Part shown: positions 26,499 through 34,599 of the stretch, piece by piece | Layout: each line of letters starts with the position of its first letter | Numbering within the stretch: position 1 is the first letter of the stretch | Source: Sulfitobacter sp. DFL-14 | GTDB lineage: Bacteria; Pseudomonadota; Alphaproteobacteria; Rhodobacterales; Rhodobacteraceae | DNA: 64,000 nucleotides | Direction: 5' to 3' | Assembly (NCBI RefSeq): GCF_003335585.1 | Contig: NZ_QBFD01000005.1 | Coordinates: forward strand, 62,001-126,000 | Position numbers and translations under genes: made by a program | Notes under the pieces: generated by a model | Seen by the model: the letters and a program-made list of their open reading frames with translations, nothing else | Databases searched by the model: none | Told to the model about the DNA's origin: nothing

Positions 26499-27347
26499 GG
26501 CTCTGGACCCATTAATCCGCTTGAGGCCATCAGGCCTGCATGATTCAAGCTCCTCAAACTGAGGGGTGATTATGAGCAATCTTTATTGGCTGAGCGAAGA
26601 TCAGATGGCGCGGCTCCGGCCGTATTTTCCGAAGAGCCATGGTGTGCCCCGCGTTGATGACCGGCGCGTGCTCAGTGGGATTATCTTCATCAATCGCAAT
26701 GGGTTGCGGTGGTGTGATGCACCTAAGGAGTATGGGCCTTCCAAGACACTTTACAATCGTTGGAAGCGGTGGAGTGACATGGGTGTGTTCGCGAGGATTA
26801 TGACGGGACTGGCTGCTGAAGCACCCGACCACAAGACGATCTCAATCGACGCGACCTATCTCAAAGCGCACCGCACGGCCTCGAGTCTGCGGTTAAAAAA
26901 GGGGGGCGTGGACGTCTTATAGGGCGAACAAAAGGCGGTATGAACACGAAACTGCATGCCGTCACTGACACGATTGGACGGCCGATCCGGTTCTTCATGA
27001 CCGCGGGCCAGGTCAGCGATTACACTGGGGCCAGAGCCCTGGTAGAAAGCCTGCCAGCCGCCGACTGGTTACTGGGAGATCGGGGTTATGACGCAGATTG
27101 GTTCCGTAAGGCCCTTGTAGACAAGGGAATAAGGCCCTGCATCCCCGGACGAAAATCGCGCGACAAGCCTGTCAAATATGACAAGCGCCGCTACAAACGA
27201 CGCAACCGGATCGAGATTATGTTCGGCCGACTGAAAGACTGGCGACGGATCGCCACCAGATACGACCGATGCCCAAAGGTATTCCTGTCTGCAATCGCCC
27301 TCGCTGCAACCATCTTGTTTTGGTTATAAATCAATGAGTCTGGAGCC
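26499..27347 (+). mobile_element. IS5-family insertion sequence (849 bp)
   Basis: Imperfect terminal inverted repeats open with GGCTCTGGACCCATTAAT at the left and, read inward on the other strand, GGCTCCAGACTCATTGAT at the right (14 of 18 match). Both ends are flanked by TA (26497-26498 and 27348-27349), consistent with a short target duplication. The internal transposase is split over two frames. It interrupts the substrate-binding gene and marks the border between the acyl-CoA cluster and the next module. Confidence 0.88.
26572..27329 (+). CDS. IS5-family transposase in two frames, likely -1 frameshift
   Basis: The first frame (26572-26922, MSNLYWLSEDQM) has the helix-turn-helix region and the first catalytic Asp (SIDATYLKAHR). 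The second (to 27329) has the second Asp (LLGDRGYDAD) and the Glu (RRNRIEIMFGRLKDWRR). The frames meet at A6G6 (26895-26906), a slippery site; a -1 shift gives LKKGGRGRLIGRTKGG and one protein of about 250 residues. Frame arrangement and slip site are typical of programmed frameshifting in IS5 relatives, so the element may still be active. Confidence 0.85.
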
Positions 27348-27355
27348 TAGGCGCA

Positions 27356-27637
27356 GTGAGCGCCCAATTCAAAAGTATCTGTGTTTTGGTCGACGCTGGA
27401 GGCATGGTTCGTCATGGAATTATCATGCTTGGTTACCATAATGGTGCTTTCGAAAGCGACGTATTGCTTGTTGACGGGGAAATCATCGGCGAGTGGACCT
27501 CAGATGATGAAGAGTGGTGCCATTTCACCGCAACTGATGCTGCTATGGTTTCTTGCAGCGCTCCGTCACCATGGTTGTTGCATGACTCGATAGCAACATG
27601 GATGAGAGAAACCAGTGGTGAGAAGGATCCAGACTGA
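27356..27637 (+). CDS. Hypothetical protein, possibly 5'-truncated by the IS
   Basis: A 93-codon frame beginning at GTG 27356, nine bases beyond the IS end. An in-frame ATG at 27404 (MVRHGIIML) is the other possible start. It has a plausible residue mix (LLVDGEIIGEWTSDDEEW) but no family that I recognise. Because it abuts the element, its original 5' part may be lost. Confidence 0.4.
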   Translation: MSAQFKSICVLVDAGGMVRHGIIMLGYHNGAFESDVLLVDGEIIGEWTSDDEEWCHFTATDAAMVSCSAPSPWLLHDSIATWMRETSGEKDPD

Positions 27638-27654
27638 TGGCAACGCCGTCGTCC

Positions 27655-28359
27655 TTATGGTTTTTGTCGCGCTACAGTCATTACACGTGAATATTGCTTA
27701 ATCCATTTGGCCTTGTCAGGGCTGAGCCATGTGATCAGCTCCATGATTTGGCTGTATTCTTTTGTGATGTTGCGATGCAAGATTGGTTCATGATGGAATA
27801 CGCGGTTGCGAAACTCTCGAACGGCGTCGCACCGAACATATAGCGCGTTGTATGTGACGGCAGGTGGCAGATCCGCAAATGAAGCATGAAGGTTCGCCCA
27901 AAAAACGGGCTCGTGCCGCGCAAGCAACATGTTTACCCAAAATCCAAAATTGAGCTCTGCGGTCATGCCACCCGATGTAACGGCTCCTTTTTTACGGAGT
28001 TTGTCGCGAGCTGTCTTGACGATGCGCTTGCCATTCCCGATTTGCGCGAGAAATGTCGGATCGTCCCACCAAGTGGGGCCGTATAGAGCAATCAACTGTG
28101 TGGATATGATGTTGCGCAGGCACACTTCTGATGCGCTTAACACGGGGAAAAAAGCTTCGCTGATCAGGATGTTCCAGCCATACAGGTCAAGTGCACGTTG
28201 CGTATCATGACCTGCCGCTTTGAGATATTTGGTTAACCGATCTTGAGAAATTATATTTGATACCAATGCCTTAATGCTCCGTTCGGTCCCTAATCGGTCT
28301 AGACCGTTTCTCTTGACAACAGCGCGAATTTCACCATATAAGGAGTCAATCGAAGACAA
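27655..28359 (-). CDS. Abi-like (AbiD/AbiF family) protein with HEPN-type motif
   Basis: A 234-residue protein of the Abi_2/AbiD-F type, linked to abortive infection against phages. The N-terminal landmark KYLKAAGHDTQRALDLYGWN, then SEAFFPVLSASEVCLRNII, match the family. Near the C-terminus RNRVFHHEPI fits the R-x4-H catalytic motif of HEPN ribonucleases. The start is a TTG at 28359 with no strong ribosome binding site. It stands alone between the IS element and the secretion locus, as expected for a mobile defence gene. Activity is not shown. Confidence 0.75.
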   Translation of the reverse strand: MSSIDSLYGEIRAVVKRNGLDRLGTERSIKALVSNIISQDRLTKYLKAAGHDTQRALDLYGWNILISEAFFPVLSASEVCLRNIISTQLIALYGPTWWDDPTFLAQIGNGKRIVKTARDKLRKKGAVTSGGMTAELNFGFWVNMLLARHEPVFWANLHASFADLPPAVTYNALYVRCDAVREFRNRVFHHEPILHRNITKEYSQIMELITWLSPDKAKWIKQYSRVMTVARQKP

Positions 28360-28602
28360 AGTTAGGTCTTCAACCTCTTAGATGCCCGCGACAGCCGTAA
28401 TAGGTCCTCGCGGGTTTTCGCTTTCTAGTCATACCTTTACTGACCATGACCGACAAGGCGGCTACTTTTGGAGTGATCCCGGATTCGGACTGTTAAGTGC
28501 AAAGGAGTGCCTTGTAGCCCTGGTTCCGCTGGCAGATTGTTGGCCTATGGGTCGAAAAGCGCGAGTCCTAGTGTGGTTAGCACGCACCCAACGGAAAGCA
28601 CT
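28360..28602. other. Intergenic stretch with an inverted repeat
   Basis: No gene is supported here. CCCGCGA (28385-28391) and TCGCGGG (28408-28414) can pair across a 16-nt loop and are followed by TTTTCGCTTTCT on the plus strand, which looks like a terminator although no plus-strand gene ends nearby. It may terminate read-through or be a leftover of rearrangement. Confidence 0.35.
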
Positions 28603-29577
28603 CTATTCGTTCATCGGCAGGTAAAACTCCGTAATCCCCCGCCGCCCATCTGCGCGCCCGAGTTGAACAATCACATCAATTGATTTGCGGATGTACTCGC
28701 GCACTTCGGCGAAGGTCAGGGGCGTGCCAGCTTGGAGGACCATGATGGCCAGCCGGTCAATGGCCAATTCGGCAGTTTCCGCGTGGATCGTTGAGACCGA
28801 GCCACCATGACCAGTGTTGATCGCTTCTAGGTATGTGAGCGCTTCTGATCCGCGTAGCTCGCCCACGATGATCCGGTCCGGCCGCATCCGCAGGCTGGCT
28901 TGCAGGAGCGCATTGGCGCTGCGTTGGGAATTGGGGCTTCTCTCGGAAAGAAGGGATACCGTGTTGGGCTGATCGGGAAAAAGCTCAAACGCATCTTCGA
29001 TGGTGATCAATCGCTCACCATGATCCACATGGGAGAGAAGGTTGCGTGCAAAGGTGGTCTTGCCTGTTGATGTGCCTCCGCTCACCAAGATGTTCAAGCG
29101 ATCTTCAATGAGGGACTGCAAGGCTTGGTCGAGGTTGGCTTGGGACAGGTCAGCGACTTTGCGCATTTTCTCGCGGCGCAGCGTTTCCAGAGATACAGCT
29201 TCCCCAAACAGAAACGCAGGTTTGAACTCGCGCGCGGCTTTGGGTGCAAAGAGGCGGATGGTGATCGAGGCCCCTTGCTCAATCGCGGGCGGCACGGCGA
29301 TCTGAACCCGCAACGGGCGACCCGCATAATCGATTTTACCAGAAACCAACGGGTTCTTTTCAGAAACGCGGGCCTTGGCATCGCCAACGATGCTCTGTGC
29401 GAGGTTTTGCGCGGCCTTTGCGTCAACACGTCTGCCGGCCCGGCGCATGGCCGCGTCTCCGGCCACTTCCACCCAAACCTCGCCATTTGGGTTGATTGCC
29501 AGTTCGACAATGTCATCGCGGCTTAACCATTCGCGGAACGGTTCAAAATACTGCTCAAGATAGGATGTGGGATGCAT
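28603..29577 (-). CDS. virB11: VirB11 type IV secretion ATPase
   Basis: A 324-residue hexameric traffic ATPase. Walker A is SGGTSTGKTTF, the Asp box includes RIIVGELRGSEAL, and the His box is GHGGSVSTIHAE. It powers pilus assembly and substrate transfer at the inner membrane with VirB4. The start is ATG 29577 (MHPTSYLEQ), one base after the virB10 stop; the TTG at 29586 is less likely. It is the last gene of the virB operon. Confidence 0.95.
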   Translation of the reverse strand: MHPTSYLEQYFEPFREWLSRDDIVELAINPNGEVWVEVAGDAAMRRAGRRVDAKAAQNLAQSIVGDAKARVSEKNPLVSGKIDYAGRPLRVQIAVPPAIEQGASITIRLFAPKAAREFKPAFLFGEAVSLETLRREKMRKVADLSQANLDQALQSLIEDRLNILVSGGTSTGKTTFARNLLSHVDHGERLITIEDAFELFPDQPNTVSLLSERSPNSQRSANALLQASLRMRPDRIIVGELRGSEALTYLEAINTGHGGSVSTIHAETAELAIDRLAIMVLQAGTPLTFAEVREYIRKSIDVIVQLGRADGRRGITEFYLPMNE

Positions 29578-29578
29578 G

Positions 29579-31018
29579 TCAATCAAAAATCACAATATCC
29601 CGATCCACGAGCACGGTTACATTTGCGCCCTGATCGACATAGATCGTCGGTGTGATGGCGATCTGCTCGGCAATGACGCTGCCCACGGCATCCTGCAGAT
29701 CCTCGCCAACGCTTTCCAGAACAATACTGGTGGTCTCGTCGCTGGCGGCTTCTGCGGCAACAGAGGGCGCGGCACCAATGACGGAGATCAAAGCGGCACC
29801 CCCGAAGCGTTCCATGAACTTGGTATCGACCAGGCCTGTTAGGCCAGAGCGGCCCAATTGATCGCCACCGGCTGAGGCAATCTCCATCGAGATCCCGTCA
29901 GGTGTGAGTATGCGGGTCCATAGGATTAAGATACGCTTTTGATTGATGTCGATGCCGGAGCGATACTGGCCAAAAAGGCGCGAGCCGCGCGGGATCAGAA
30001 CCCGCTCGCCAGAGAAGGCCAGGACCGGTTCTGAGACGACAGCCACGACATTGCCGGGCAGGTCGCTGTTGATCGCAGTTTGCAAGGCGGCCTGAACGAC
30101 CGACCCTTGGGCCAGCGTCCGGTCTGGATGCTCCATGCGGGCGGCCTCGTCGATTTGCAGCGGGTGCGCCGCGCGCAAGAGGTAGTCTTCGTTTTCCCCA
30201 ACGCCTGCGCGGGGCTCACCCGCGAGGGTCGTCCCTGAGCCCGGTGGCGCGTTCTGCCCGCCCGTGCCCGCACCGCCCGCGAACACGACGGCGGGGGAGA
30301 CGATCTGAGCGCGTAGCAATTCATCTGCCTCTTGGGCGGCGGCGCGGGCGCGGTCTTCCTCTTCAAGGCGGCGGCGTTCTTCGAGCAAGCGCTGATCCGC
30401 GATCAGGCTTGATTGGGTAAGCTCACTCTCGAGGGATTCCCGTTGCGCGCGCTCTGCATCAAGCATGGCTTGAAGCCCTGACAGGCGCACAGCGTTCTCA
30501 CGCGCTGTTGCGGCCAGTTCCGCATCTTTCTCGGCGATGGAGGCTTCAAGCGCGTCAGTCTGTGCGTCAAACGCCTCGCGTAGATCGCTAACGGCAGCTT
30601 GGATTTCAGAGTTGCGGGCTGATTGGCTGGCGGCAAGTGCTTCGCGCAAGGCTGCGAGTTCGCGCAGGACGGTTTCATCGGGCACCGGGGCAGGGACCGG
30701 TTCTGCGACTTGCGGCTCTAACGCCTCCTCGACGGCGATGAGCGCATCTTCCACGCGCTGGTCTTCTTCGTCAGCCGGAAACTCCAACCGTCCGCCGTTG
30801 CCGGTTCTTTGGTCTTGGAAGGATTCAACATCGGAGGTTTGCAGCGGGTCGGCGGCATCCTGTAGGCTGGTGGCAAAGACATAGGCGAGCGCGGCCCCGC
30901 CCAGCCCGAGCCCGGCGGCAAGGGCACCGACACCAATGCGGCTTCGTGGTTTCTTAGCGTTGCGGTTCTGAAAATTGTCCAAACGATCCTGCAGTTCAGG
31001 CGGGTTCTGATCTGCCAT
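29579..31018 (-). CDS. virB10: VirB10 (TrbI-like) type IV secretion protein
   Basis: A 479-residue VirB10. It has a short cytoplasmic tail, one membrane span (GVGALAAGLGLGGAALAYVF, about residues 25-45), a long coiled-coil and proline-rich periplasmic part, and the C-terminal TrbI beta-barrel domain (residues about 280-479, with LIPRGSRLFGQYRSG). It spans both membranes in the core complex with VirB7 and VirB9. It starts 2 bp after the virB9 stop. Confidence 0.95.
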   Translation of the reverse strand: MADQNPPELQDRLDNFQNRNAKKPRSRIGVGALAAGLGLGGAALAYVFATSLQDAADPLQTSDVESFQDQRTGNGGRLEFPADEEDQRVEDALIAVEEALEPQVAEPVPAPVPDETVLRELAALREALAASQSARNSEIQAAVSDLREAFDAQTDALEASIAEKDAELAATARENAVRLSGLQAMLDAERAQRESLESELTQSSLIADQRLLEERRRLEEEDRARAAAQEADELLRAQIVSPAVVFAGGAGTGGQNAPPGSGTTLAGEPRAGVGENEDYLLRAAHPLQIDEAARMEHPDRTLAQGSVVQAALQTAINSDLPGNVVAVVSEPVLAFSGERVLIPRGSRLFGQYRSGIDINQKRILILWTRILTPDGISMEIASAGGDQLGRSGLTGLVDTKFMERFGGAALISVIGAAPSVAAEAASDETTSIVLESVGEDLQDAVGSVIAEQIAITPTIYVDQGANVTVLVDRDIVIFD

Positions 31019-31020
31019 TC

Positions 31021-31743
31021 TTAATTCCCCACGGTAAGGGCGGTTTCATCACGCTGGATGCAGATGGCCTCGTCGCCAATGCGTAGGGTCCAGAACGGAT
31101 TGACTCCGAGAACGCGCACGGTGTTGCCTTGCTGGGTCCAGTTCACTGTGCGCTCGCGGCCATCGGCGTCGGCCTTGAAGAGCGCAGGCTGGCGCGCATT
31201 TTCCGGGAAGGTGAAATAGGTAAATCGGCCATCGTCATAAACACTGGAGGGCCGGAAATCGCCGGTGCCTGATGCCATATAGGCATAGTTGCGCGGAGCC
31301 TCATATCCTTTTGGGGCAGAGGTGTTCGGGCGGCGATCTTCAGGATATTGAAACCGCACCTCAAAGAACATGCCGGTACGGCCTTGGATATGTCCTTCGC
31401 GCAGATGAAACGAATAGCTGTGGCGATTGGTGATCACCGTCATATTGGTTGAGGCACCGCCCACATGGGGCTTGATGGTCAGAACGTAGCCAAGCTCGGG
31501 GATTGGATCGACCTGAAAACTCTCGGTGTCGCCGACGATGACCGCTTCAAACCGCTCGCCCGGTCCAAAATGGATTGTGGTGGCATGACGCAGATCGGTT
31601 TCGATCGTGTAGACTTGGTTCTCGTCGTAGGTTGCGGTGCGAATGCGGATATCGAGCGGGCCTCCAGAGGGTGTCGCTTCTGGGTAGGCGGCACTGGCAA
31701 GACAAGCGGCGAGCGCCGCGGATATGAGTGTCAAATTGTTCAA
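31021..31743 (-). CDS. virB9: VirB9 (TrbG-like) outer-membrane core protein
   Basis: A 240-residue exported protein with an N-terminal signal (LISAALAACLASAAYPEA) and the VirB9 two-domain pattern. The N-terminal part has DENQVYTIETDLRHATTIHFGPGE; the C-terminal VirB7-binding part ends with FWTLRIGDEAICIQ. It forms the outer ring of the core complex. It lies 4 bp downstream of virB8. Confidence 0.93.
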   Translation of the reverse strand: MNNLTLISAALAACLASAAYPEATPSGGPLDIRIRTATYDENQVYTIETDLRHATTIHFGPGERFEAVIVGDTESFQVDPIPELGYVLTIKPHVGGASTNMTVITNRHSYSFHLREGHIQGRTGMFFEVRFQYPEDRRPNTSAPKGYEAPRNYAYMASGTGDFRPSSVYDDGRFTYFTFPENARQPALFKADADGRERTVNWTQQGNTVRVLGVNPFWTLRIGDEAICIQRDETALTVGN

Positions 31744-31747
31744 GGGA

Positions 31748-32404
31748 TCAGTTCTCCAGGGTCTCAGCGTCGACCCGGTAGGAGGTCACGACAAATCCGA
31801 GCGGATTGGCCCAGACGTCTTGCAGACGCTGGCGGGTTTCAGGGCGGAATTCATAGGCGAGGGTGGCCACGTATTGACGGGTCACGGTGCGCACATCGCG
31901 CGGGCGGCGTAGCGTGCGCGAGAACCGGACCTGCGCAACACCGGCTTCAATCTGATTGACCGATTTGATGACCACTTCGATCTTTGCGTCTCGGCCATAG
32001 ACGGTGATGGGGTAATCCTCATTGGCCGAGTTCCAAAGATCGCGCAGGGTGCGGGCGGCATCGAGATCGGAGCGGCCGAGCACGGAATTGATCCGGCTCT
32101 CACCGTCGGTGACATCAAAGGTCTCGCGATCATCGACATAGGCCACAAGATTGGCCTGGATGATGGCGTCGCTCTCATCGATTGACAGGGCCTCGACGTG
32201 GGCGACGCGGTCCATCTCGCCGGTTTCCTTGTCCACCACGACAACAACGGTTTCGGTGGTCTTGAGCGGCAGCAGGCTGACGGCTCCGAGAAACCCTGCA
32301 AGCCCGACAATGACGCCAGCGCCCGCGATGAAATAAGCAAAGCGCTCGCGGCGGCGCGGACCAAAGATCATGTCCACTTCAAATTCATCGCGCGCTTTGC
32401 TCAT
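31748..32404 (-). CDS. virB8: VirB8 inner-membrane scaffold
   Basis: A 218-residue bitopic protein: a short cytoplasmic N-terminus, a single span at about residues 22-45 (YFIAGAGVIVGLAGFLGAVS), and a periplasmic NTF2-like domain with YDDRETF-type and VTRQYVATLAYEF segments. It bridges the inner-membrane complex and the core. Family length and layout are normal. Confidence 0.93.
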   Translation of the reverse strand: MSKARDEFEVDMIFGPRRRERFAYFIAGAGVIVGLAGFLGAVSLLPLKTTETVVVVVDKETGEMDRVAHVEALSIDESDAIIQANLVAYVDDRETFDVTDGESRINSVLGRSDLDAARTLRDLWNSANEDYPITVYGRDAKIEVVIKSVNQIEAGVAQVRFSRTLRRPRDVRTVTRQYVATLAYEFRPETRQRLQDVWANPLGFVVTSYRVDAETLEN

Positions 32405-32438
32405 CGGTGTTGTCTTTCAGGAAGTTTAGAGGGAAGGA

Positions 32439-33452
32439 TCAGGGTTTGCGAAAGCTCTTGAGGACACCAAGCGCGGCACCGGGGCTTTGTCTGACGGCGC
32501 CGCCGACGGTTGTGAGACCGTCACTGACACCGCGCCGCATCTCGTGGGGTGTCTTGCCGGTGGTCAGCCGGGTGGCCCCGCCCGTGCCATACATGCTGGT
32601 ATTGACCATGCCGCGTCGCGCAAGACCGGTGATGCCGACGGCGTTGGAGGCGATACCCATGACCCCTGTGAGGTTAGAGGCGATGTAGGGAACCGCAGCC
32701 ATGATCCCCGCACTCAGGATCAGAATGACGAGAAACGGCAAGATCAGGCTGACGGTGGCGACATCACTCGGATCTGCCGAGGCATCGCCAATGGCTTCTG
32801 CGATGGCCACGATGATCCCGGCGGCCCCGGCTGCGGCGACGGGCATCAAGGCATAGCCGATGGTGGCACGCGCCCACGCCTCAAAGAGCGAATGGGTCGG
32901 TTTGAACAGGGAGCAGAGGATCATAAAGGGCGCGATCACAATCATCAGTGCGAAGACGATCTTGGCGAACGCAATGATACCTGCCGTGATGGCGGCGAAG
33001 AGCGCGGAGAGCACAAAGAAGATCGCGCCCAGAACCGCGCCAAAGACCCAACCAGCGCCATCCCCGATGGCATCGCCATAGGCCGTGATGCGCGCGACCA
33101 TGCGGTCGAGGCTCTCATAGACACCCGCCTCATCGCCGGAGGCCGTTAGATCGAGGATAGCAGCGCCAATGCTGTCGGGCACGTCGGTGGCGATGTTGTA
33201 GATGATCTCGAAGTTCGCCCAGGTCTGCGCAAAAATGGAAATGAGCAGCAGCTTGATGCCAAAAGCAAAGAAGCTGCCAAAACTCATGGGTCTGAGTTGC
33301 ATCACGACATTGATGCCAAGAAGGATTAGCAGCAGGGCTGCGCCGGTGGACAAGACGTCACCTATCGCGGCGGCATTGGTGACAAATCCGGATTGCGCGA
33401 CCGTATCGACGGCGGCGTCCACTTGGCCAAGGATGTCGCGAATAACCCCCAT
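32439..33452 (-). CDS. virB6: VirB6 (TrbL-like) polytopic membrane protein
   Basis: A 337-residue polytopic protein with a hydrophobic N-terminal part, a large periplasmic loop and at least five spans, ending in a cytoplasmic tail rich in glycine and threonine. It forms the inner-membrane channel portion. ATG 33452 (MGVIRDIL) is chosen because it overlaps the stop of the upstream gene by one base; an in-frame TTG lies four codons earlier. Confidence 0.92.
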   Translation of the reverse strand: MGVIRDILGQVDAAVDTVAQSGFVTNAAAIGDVLSTGAALLLILLGINVVMQLRPMSFGSFFAFGIKLLLISIFAQTWANFEIIYNIATDVPDSIGAAILDLTASGDEAGVYESLDRMVARITAYGDAIGDGAGWVFGAVLGAIFFVLSALFAAITAGIIAFAKIVFALMIVIAPFMILCSLFKPTHSLFEAWARATIGYALMPVAAAGAAGIIVAIAEAIGDASADPSDVATVSLILPFLVILILSAGIMAAVPYIASNLTGVMGIASNAVGITGLARRGMVNTSMYGTGGATRLTTGKTPHEMRRGVSDGLTTVGGAVRQSPGAALGVLKSFRKP

Positions 33453-33835
33453 CAGTTGGCGCAAGCCGCATCGCGGGTGGCGAGCATCTCATCCGCTTGC
33501 AGACGCAATTCGGCGACTTTGAACGGCAGCAGCGGATTATCTGACGTCACATAGCCTTCAGCCTCCAAGATGACCTCGTCCCAAGGAATTTGGGTGAGAT
33601 AACATTCACATGAGCCGGTCTCTATCCAGCGCTCGGCGGCCATGATCCGCAGGATGGCGCGGTAACCGTTGCGGATGTAGGGCGACGGGTTGAGGATAGT
33701 CGGCGCGCGCGGGGCTTCGCAGACCGAGGGCGTGTCCTCTTCAACCGCCATTGTGGAGAAGTTACTGGAATCTGCGTTCGCGAAGCTTGTAAGCGGCAGG
33801 ATGAACAGGGCGACGGATGCGACGAGGTGTTTCAT
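33452..33835 (-). CDS. Small exported protein of the virB operon
   Basis: A 127-residue protein with a signal peptide (LVASVALFILPLTSFANA) and five cysteines in the mature part. It sits between virB5 and virB6 with overlapping ends. Its NFSTMAVEED segment just after the signal resembles the C-terminal end of the VirB5 next door (RSFRTMAVDE). No function is assigned; a periplasmic assembly factor or secretion-system-specific subunit is possible. Confidence 0.7.
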   Translation of the reverse strand: MKHLVASVALFILPLTSFANADSSNFSTMAVEEDTPSVCEAPRAPTILNPSPYIRNGYRAILRIMAAERWIETGSCECYLTQIPWDEVILEAEGYVTSDNPLLPFKVAELRLQADEMLATRDAACAN

Positions 33836-34599
33836 TCGTCTACGGCCATGGTTCTAAAGCTGCGCTCAGCCGCCAGTGTGGAAGCGTCAACAACGCCCAA
33901 TTGCCCCGCACTGACGCCTTGCGCGGCCTCGAGCCGCCAGATCTGGGTGAGAATGATGCCAAGCTCCGCGGTGATGCGGGTGTTCAGATCGACAGCGGCC
34001 TTCAGGCCGTCTTGGTCATCAATCAGGCCAACCATCGTTTCCAACCGGTCAAGACTTTCACCCGCCTCTTCGTGGCTTTCTTGCGCGGCCACCGACAGCA
34101 TGGCACTGGCCCCGGCCTGTGTGGCGATCCGGTTGTCGGCGGGCTCATCAGAGGAAGACAGGCTTGCGAGGGTCTCAGAGGAAAATCCACTGCCTTCGAG
34201 CAAACGCCTGACTTGGCGATCAAGACCGCGACCGGGTTTGAACCCAGAGAGGAAATCTCCATCGGCAAGACTTCGCGCCGTTTCAATTGGCGCCATCAGG
34301 CTGCCTTTGAGGCGCTCGAACTCTTCGATGGTCGCGAATAGCTCTCCCAGAGCGTTGCCATCAATCAGGGATTTCAGCTGGGCTTCGAGGTTGAGGAGTT
34401 GCGAAATTTGTGTCTCCAACTCCTGGCGCATGGTGGCCAGTTGCTGAAGCTGCACGTTGAGGTCTGTCGCCATATGTTCAAGTTGCGCAACAAGCTGGCC
34501 CAATTGGCTGCCATCAAAGGTGGGAACGCCTTGCGCCGATCCGGGTATTGGCAGGATGGCACTTAGTGAAACCGTTGTGGCGAGTAAAAAACGTCTCAT
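33832..34599 (-). CDS. virB5: VirB5-like pilus component
   Basis: A 255-residue exported protein with signal peptide (LLATTVSLSAILPIPGSAQ), then GVPTFDGSQLGQ and long helices with heptad-like leucines, the VirB5 pattern. VirB5 is a minor pilin at the pilus tip that touches recipient cells. It is related at both ends to the transglycosylase-containing protein encoded immediately upstream. Starts and stops overlap with both neighbours. Confidence 0.85.
   Translation of the reverse strand: MRRFLLATTVSLSAILPIPGSAQGVPTFDGSQLGQLVAQLEHMATDLNVQLQQLATMRQELETQISQLLNLEAQLKSLIDGNALGELFATIEEFERLKGSLMAPIETARSLADGDFLSGFKPGRGLDRQVRRLLEGSGFSSETLASLSSSDEPADNRIATQAGASAMLSVAAQESHEEAGESLDRLETMVGLIDDQDGLKAAVDLNTRITAELGIILTQIWRLEAAQGVSAGQLGVVDASTLAAERSFRTMAVDE

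Noticed and set aside
28385..28414. Inverted repeat with T-run as a terminator
   Set aside because: No plus-strand gene ends close enough to need it, and the 16-nt loop is long.
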